DNA of 9,162 bases from Halobacteriales archaeon SW_9_67_24 (lineage in GTDB: Archaea; Halobacteriota; Halobacteria; Halobacteriales; Halococcaceae), in NCBI GenBank assembly GCA_003022685.1, contig PXSV01000088.1:1-9162 (forward strand), read 5' to 3'. The notes beneath the pieces are model-generated. The model did no database searches. It saw only the letters and a list, made by a program, of their open reading frames with translations, and was not told where the DNA came from. Positions 6,377 to 9,162 of this stretch are shown piece by piece (within the stretch, counting starts at the first letter, position 1; every line of letters begins with the position of its first letter). The translations under genes and the position numbers were made by a program.

Positions 6377-6397
6377 CCCGCCGGTAACGACGGCGGG
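6377..6397 (-). promoter_or_regulatory. Perfect 7-bp inverted repeat just upstream of the hydrolase start
   Basis: CCCGCCG (6377-6383) and CGGCGGG (6391-6397) around a 7-nt spacer end one base before the GTG at 6375. On the minus strand the repeat lies between the TATA-like GTAAAC (about 6399-6404, inside the palindrome GCGTTTACGC at 6397-6406) and the start codon. In that place it could be an operator, a 5' hairpin of the hydrolase mRNA, or the terminator of the M24 gene whose stop codon is at 6463. No T-tract follows, so a classical terminator is less likely. Confidence 0.4.
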
Positions 6398-6462
6398 CGT
6401 TTACGCGCTTCGAAGCCGACGCGCCGCCGTCGGTCCAGCGAACGCCGGAGATGGACGATCGT

Positions 6463-7621
6463 TCACCGAACGGGGATTACGTTCTCGTCGAGCGAGCACG
6501 GGAAGTACGTCAGACGCTCGGTTCCCTCGTCGGTAATCAGGATCGTATCGGAGTGACGATAGCCCGCCTCGCCGGGCACGTAGATCCCCGGTTCGACCGA
6601 ATAGACGTGGCCGGGTTCCATCACCTCCTCGCTGCCGCGATCGATGAACCCGCGCTCGTGGCCCTCCAAGCCGATGTTGTGACCGGTGTGGTGCTGGGCG
6701 TACTGTGCGAACCCACGATCGGCGAGGGCGTCGTGAACCGCGCCGTCGACGTGCGCGCAGGCGACGCCCGGTCCGAATTCCTCGATCGCGGTGGTCTGGG
6801 CGGCGAGCATCGCCTCGAAACGCTCGCGGTCCTCGCGACTCGGCTCGCCGAGGAACATCGTACGTTCGAGTTCGCTCACGTACCCCCCGACGTTCGCCGT
6901 CGCGCCCGTGACGAGGACGTCGCCCTCGCGGAGCCGGCGGTTTGCGGTCAGGCCGTGCGGGAGTGCGGTGTTCGGTCCCGAGAGAAAGCCACACGAGGCC
7001 GGGAAGCCACCGCGGAGTCGGGAGTCGTAGCGCTCGCCGAGCGTGTCGAGCATCGCCATCGAGGCGTCGAGGCTGGCGCGCTTGGCGACCCAGAGCTCGT
7101 GTTTGCCTGGTTCGGCGTATTCGGCGAGCTTCCGATGGGCGAGGTTGCCCCACTCCGCCGACCGACGGAGCCGGTGCGCCGTCCGAATCGGCCGCGACGC
7201 GCTCCGCGCCGAGGTCATCGAGCATCGCTCGGATCGTCGCTTCGGGCGTTCGGGATCGGTGTTCGTGGTACGTCTCGCGGGCATCGGCGTTCTCCGCGTC
7301 GTCCAGCCCGTCGCCGACGCCTGGATAATCGTAGTACCCATGAACGCGCTCGATCAGGGGAAAGGCGTCGCTCTCGGCGCGGTCGCGTTCGAGTCGCGGG
7401 ACAGTGATTGCGACCGCCTCGTCACTGATAGCGAGACAGACCGGACGCTCGGTCTGGAGGTGATGGAATCTCGAAACCCACTCGATGGCGGTCGCGGAGA
7501 AGAGACACAGCGCGTCGCGGTCGGTCGATCCGAGTTCCTCGCGAACGCGCTCGATCCGGCGCTCGAACTCGCTTTCGGGCAGCGTCGTGCGTCCCGCCGG
7601 CGGCGTGCCCGTCACGGTCAT
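6463..7621 (-). pseudogene. Xaa-Pro-peptidase-like M24 family gene, disrupted by internal deletion and frameshift
   Basis: Two halves of one M24-family protein lie in different frames. The N-terminal creatinase/prolidase domain runs from the ATG at 7621 (MTVTGTPPAGRTTLPESEFE) through ALCLFSATAIEWVSRFHHLQ and ITVPRLERDRAESDAFPLIE to VAADSDGAP at about 7172. The catalytic pita-bread domain resumes in another frame at about 7170 (LRRSAEWGNLAHRKL) and runs through GPNTALPHGLT, GATANVGGYVSELERTMF, HHTGHNIGLEGHE, HVYSVEPGIYVPGEAGYRHSD to TGA at 6463. The linker that should join them (normally a K-x-x-x-E-[IL]-x-x-[IL]-R segment) is largely missing, so I infer an out-of-frame loss of very roughly 40-50 codons rather than a simple indel. 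The N-half frame runs on into unrelated sequence and stops at 6401. The start has a purine-rich GGAG just upstream and follows a small ORF by 5 nt. Confidence 0.8.
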
Positions 7622-7626
7622 CGCTC

Positions 7627-7779
7627 CTACTCCTCGCGGGGGCCTGTCGCGTCGCGCTCGTGATCGAAGACGTGCTCGCCGTCGACCGTCCCGCGATCGG
7701 CCGCGGTGTGGACGGTCGCATTGGTGAGTGCGTACACACCGCGAACGAGGCAATATTCACACTGAAACGCTCGGATCAC
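7627..7779 (-). CDS. Putative small CxxC protein (about 50 aa) within the operon
   Basis: A short open frame lies between the 89-aa gene and the M24 gene and ends at TAG (7629-7627), 5 nt before the M24 ATG. From a GTG at 7779 it encodes about 50 aa beginning VIRAFQCEYCLVRG and ending ERDATGPREE. It contains CEYC followed by three histidines (in TVHTAAD and GEHVFDHE), a pattern that could bind zinc, although the spacing is not classic C2H2. The C-terminus is acidic, as in haloarchaeal proteins. The GTG at 7779 is 19 nt after the upstream gene's stop; a GTG at 7737 would give 36 aa and lose the cysteines. The tight packing fits a cotranscribed small zinc-binding protein, a class common in haloarchaea. 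The start is uncertain and I recognise no family. Confidence 0.5.
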   Translation of the reverse strand: MIRAFQCEYCLVRGVYALTNATVHTAADRGTVDGEHVFDHERDATGPREE

Positions 7780-7798
7780 CCGCTCGAATCGCCGGCGC

Positions 7799-8068
7799 TC
7801 AGATCGTGTCCTCGGGATCGTGTTCGTCGGCCATCCGAGTTGCTTCGGCCTCGTACCGCTCCTGTACGTCGGTCTCCGTCACTGATTCGAGATTGTCCGG
7901 GGAGACGTCCTTGGCGGCAGTCACGGTGTCGAGGTCGATCGCTTGGGCCGCGAGCTCCCGGCGGAAGACGCGATCGCCATCGGGCGTCGCGTACTTGAGA
8001 ACGATGAGGTCGCGGTTGTTGTAACCGCGTTCGACGAGCCAGACACGAACGTCGCTTTCCGAGGCCAT
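7799..8068 (-). CDS. Conserved haloarchaeal hypothetical protein (89 aa)
   Basis: Product of 89 aa, soluble and acidic, starting MASESDVRVWLVERGYNNRD and continuing LIVLKYATPDGDRVFRRELA, then a helical second half (DTVTAAKDVSPDNLESV and DVQERYEAEATRMADEHDP). It resembles small haloarchaeal proteins of unknown function that I recall with the same 'DVRVWLVER...LIVLxYATPDG' N-terminus. No catalytic motif or membrane segment is visible. The first half looks like two or three beta strands, the second two helices. It is the first gene of an apparent minus-strand operon with the small CxxC ORF and the M24 gene. The ATG at 8068 is the natural start; the TATA-like sequence about 26 nt upstream (around CCTAACAC, 8090-8097) is weak. 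Confidence 0.78.
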   Translation of the reverse strand: MASESDVRVWLVERGYNNRDLIVLKYATPDGDRVFRRELAAQAIDLDTVTAAKDVSPDNLESVTETDVQERYEAEATRMADEHDPEDTI

Positions 8069-8109
8069 CGACGGACGAACGGGGACTGCGGTGTTAGGCG
8101 TTCGGTCTC

Positions 8110-8125
8110 GACGGTCCCGACCGTC
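8110..8125. repeat. Perfect inverted repeat in the divergent intergenic region
   Basis: GACGGT (8110-8115) and ACCGTC (8120-8125) flank CCCG, giving a 16-bp dyad in the 159-nt region between the divergent 89-aa and DUF1611 genes. Its size suits a dimeric regulator, but such short dyads arise by chance in GC-rich DNA. Nothing else in 8069-8227 looks like a gene. Confidence 0.3.
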
Positions 8126-8197
8126 CTCGATTCGACGGCGCTCACAGCACGGATCGGGTTCGGTGACCGAGGAGCGACCGCTGCCGACGAGCGGGGA

Positions 8198-8203
8198 TTT
8201 ATG
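8198..8203 (+). promoter_or_regulatory. TATA-like box (TTTATG) of the DUF1611 gene
   Basis: TTTATG is centred 27-28 nt upstream of the ATG at 8228, in an otherwise GC-rich stretch. This fits a leaderless transcript and supports the chosen start. Confidence 0.55.
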
Positions 8204-8227
8204 CCGTCGGTTCGCGTCGCCGTAGGC

Positions 8228-9162
8228 ATGACCGTCGTGCTACTCGCCCACGAGGGGTTCCCCGAACGGGCGAAGACCGCCGTCAACCTCCTCCGGTACG
8301 GGGACGAGGAGGTCGCCGCCGTTCTCGACCGCGACACCGCCGGCAAGCGCGTCGGCGACTTCCTTCCCGGCGTTCGGGACGCGCCGATCGTCGCCGGGAT
8401 GGACGAGGTCCCGGGGTGTGACGAACTGATAATCGGGATCGCGCCGATCGGCGGCGGGTTCGACGACTCGTGGCGGCTCGATGTCCGGCACGCCCTCGAA
8501 CGCGGCTGTGACGTCACTGCGGGTCTCCACTACTTCCTCGCCGAGGACGAGGAGTTCCGTCACCTCGCCGACGAACACGGTGGCGAACTGTGGGACGTCC
8601 GCAAACCGCCGGCCGACCTCACGGTGAGCGACGGGCTCGCCGCCGACGTCGACGCCGAGATCGTGCTGACGGTGGGGACCGACTGCTCGGTCGGCAAGAT
8701 GACCGCGACGCGCGAACTCCACGAGGCCGCGCGCGACCGCGGCGTGGATTGCGGGTTCGTCCCCACTGGCCAGACCGGGATCATGATTGAAGGGTGGGGG
8801 CTGCCGATCGACCGCGTGATAGGTGACTTCGCCGCCGGCGCGGTCGAACGGATGATCCGGGAACGGGGTGACGAGCACGACTACCTCTTCGTCGAGGGTC
8901 AGGGCTCGATCGTCCACCCCGCCTATTCGGGCGTCACCTGTTCGATCCTCCACGGCGCGATGGCCGACAGGCTGGTGCTCTGCCACGAGGCCGGCCGCGA
9001 GGCGATCCACGGCTACGAGGAGTTCTCGCTTCCCCCGCTTTCGAGCTACGTCGATCGCTACGAGGACCTCGCACGGCCGGTCCACGAGGCGAGCGTGGTC
9101 GCGGGCGCACTCAACACTCGGAGTGTCGCAACCGACGACGCGGCCCGCACCGCGGTCGCCGA
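8228..9162 (+). CDS. DUF1611 / DgcN-like P-loop protein, 3' end beyond the window
   Basis: An open frame of 311 codons from the ATG at 8228 runs off the right edge. The N-terminus is MTVVLLAHEGFPERAKTAVN, followed by a Rossmann-like domain with DELIIGIAPIGGGFDDSWR (about residues 67-85) and a GLHYFLAEDEEF block. The second domain opens with a P-loop variant, GTDCSVGKMT (150-159), then VPTGQTGIMIEGWGLPIDRV and DYLFVEGQGSIVHPAYSGVT. This is the DUF1611 family; characterised bacterial members (DgcN) are reported as D-glutamate N-acetyltransferases in D-glutamate catabolism. In haloarchaea the gene is, as I recall, often next to a dipeptide-epimerase-like enolase-superfamily gene, which could lie just past the edge. 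The enzymatic role here is an inference. A long antisense frame covers most of it but is a shadow. No lesion is seen in the visible part. Confidence 0.85.
   Translation, partial: MTVVLLAHEGFPERAKTAVNLLRYGDEEVAAVLDRDTAGKRVGDFLPGVRDAPIVAGMDEVPGCDELIIGIAPIGGGFDDSWRLDVRHALERGCDVTAGLHYFLAEDEEFRHLADEHGGELWDVRKPPADLTVSDGLAADVDAEIVLTVGTDCSVGKMTATRELHEAARDRGVDCGFVPTGQTGIMIEGWGLPIDRVIGDFAAGAVERMIRERGDEHDYLFVEGQGSIVHPAYSGVTCSILHGAMADRLVLCHEAGREAIHGYEEFSLPPLSSYVDRYEDLARPVHEASVVAGALNTRSVATDDAARTAVA

Noticed and set aside
6451..7407. 318-codon open frame on the plus strand
   Set aside because: Antisense to the M24 gene, whose two halves carry clear family motifs. The translation is Arg-rich and resembles no family.
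8240..9085. 281-codon open frame on the minus strand
   Set aside because: It is antisense to the DUF1611 gene, which has family motifs, a P-loop and a TATA box. Long antisense frames are expected in GC-rich haloarchaeal DNA.
1..9162. Possible defence island, CRISPR array, insertion sequence or provirus
   Set aside because: No transposase, integrase, nuclease or toxin-antitoxin pair, no regularly spaced repeats and no tRNA or rRNA; the genes are chromosomal metabolic, regulatory and membrane types.

Overview
The window looks like haloarchaeal (class Halobacteria) chromosome. It is GC-rich, its proteins are rich in Asp and Glu, and most genes are preceded by an A/T-rich TATA-like box about 25-29 nt upstream of the start codon with no Shine-Dalgarno sequence, which is the leaderless arrangement common in haloarchaea. 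Several products (MptE, a TbsP-type regulator, a DUF7282-like surface protein) belong to archaeal or haloarchaeal families. I cannot name the genus.

Layout: (a) 23-991 (+) is a zinc-free quinone/NADPH oxidoreductase of the MDR superfamily. It converges on a two-gene pterin/folate operon on the minus strand: a dihydropteroate synthase (2424-1702) followed 1 nt later by MptE, the archaeal 6-hydroxymethyldihydropterin pyrophosphokinase (1700-999). The two enzymes would act in succession, activating the pterin and then condensing it with an aminobenzoate compound. (b) 2577-2980 (-) is a four-helix membrane protein gene split by a one-base shift at a TTTTGGGGG run. 3137-3439 (+) is a small tail-anchored acidic protein. 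It faces the TbsP-like regulator gene (4432-3602, -), and a 77-nt nested hairpin fills the space next to the regulator's stop codon. (c) 4604-4972 (-) is a small membrane protein, diverging from 5149-5808 (+), a signal-peptide-bearing, membrane-anchored surface protein with seven N-glycosylation sequons. That gene converges on a DUF457/YdjM-type membrane metal-dependent hydrolase (6375-5815, -). (d) An apparent minus-strand operon contains a conserved 89-aa protein (8068-7799), an unlisted small CxxC ORF (about 7779-7627) and an M24-family Xaa-Pro-peptidase-like gene (7621-6463) that is disrupted. (e) 8228 to the window end (+) is the 5' part of a DUF1611/DgcN-like P-loop gene, cut by the window edge.

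The most notable feature is the number of lesions in otherwise well-preserved genes: an apparent in-frame internal loss in the dihydropteroate synthase, an out-of-frame internal loss in the M24 gene, and a one-base shift in the membrane protein gene. These may be real gene decay, recoding (for the slippery run) or assembly error. I saw no tRNA, rRNA, CRISPR array or insertion sequence, and no gene-free stretch longer than 300 nt. No defence or mobile system is evident.
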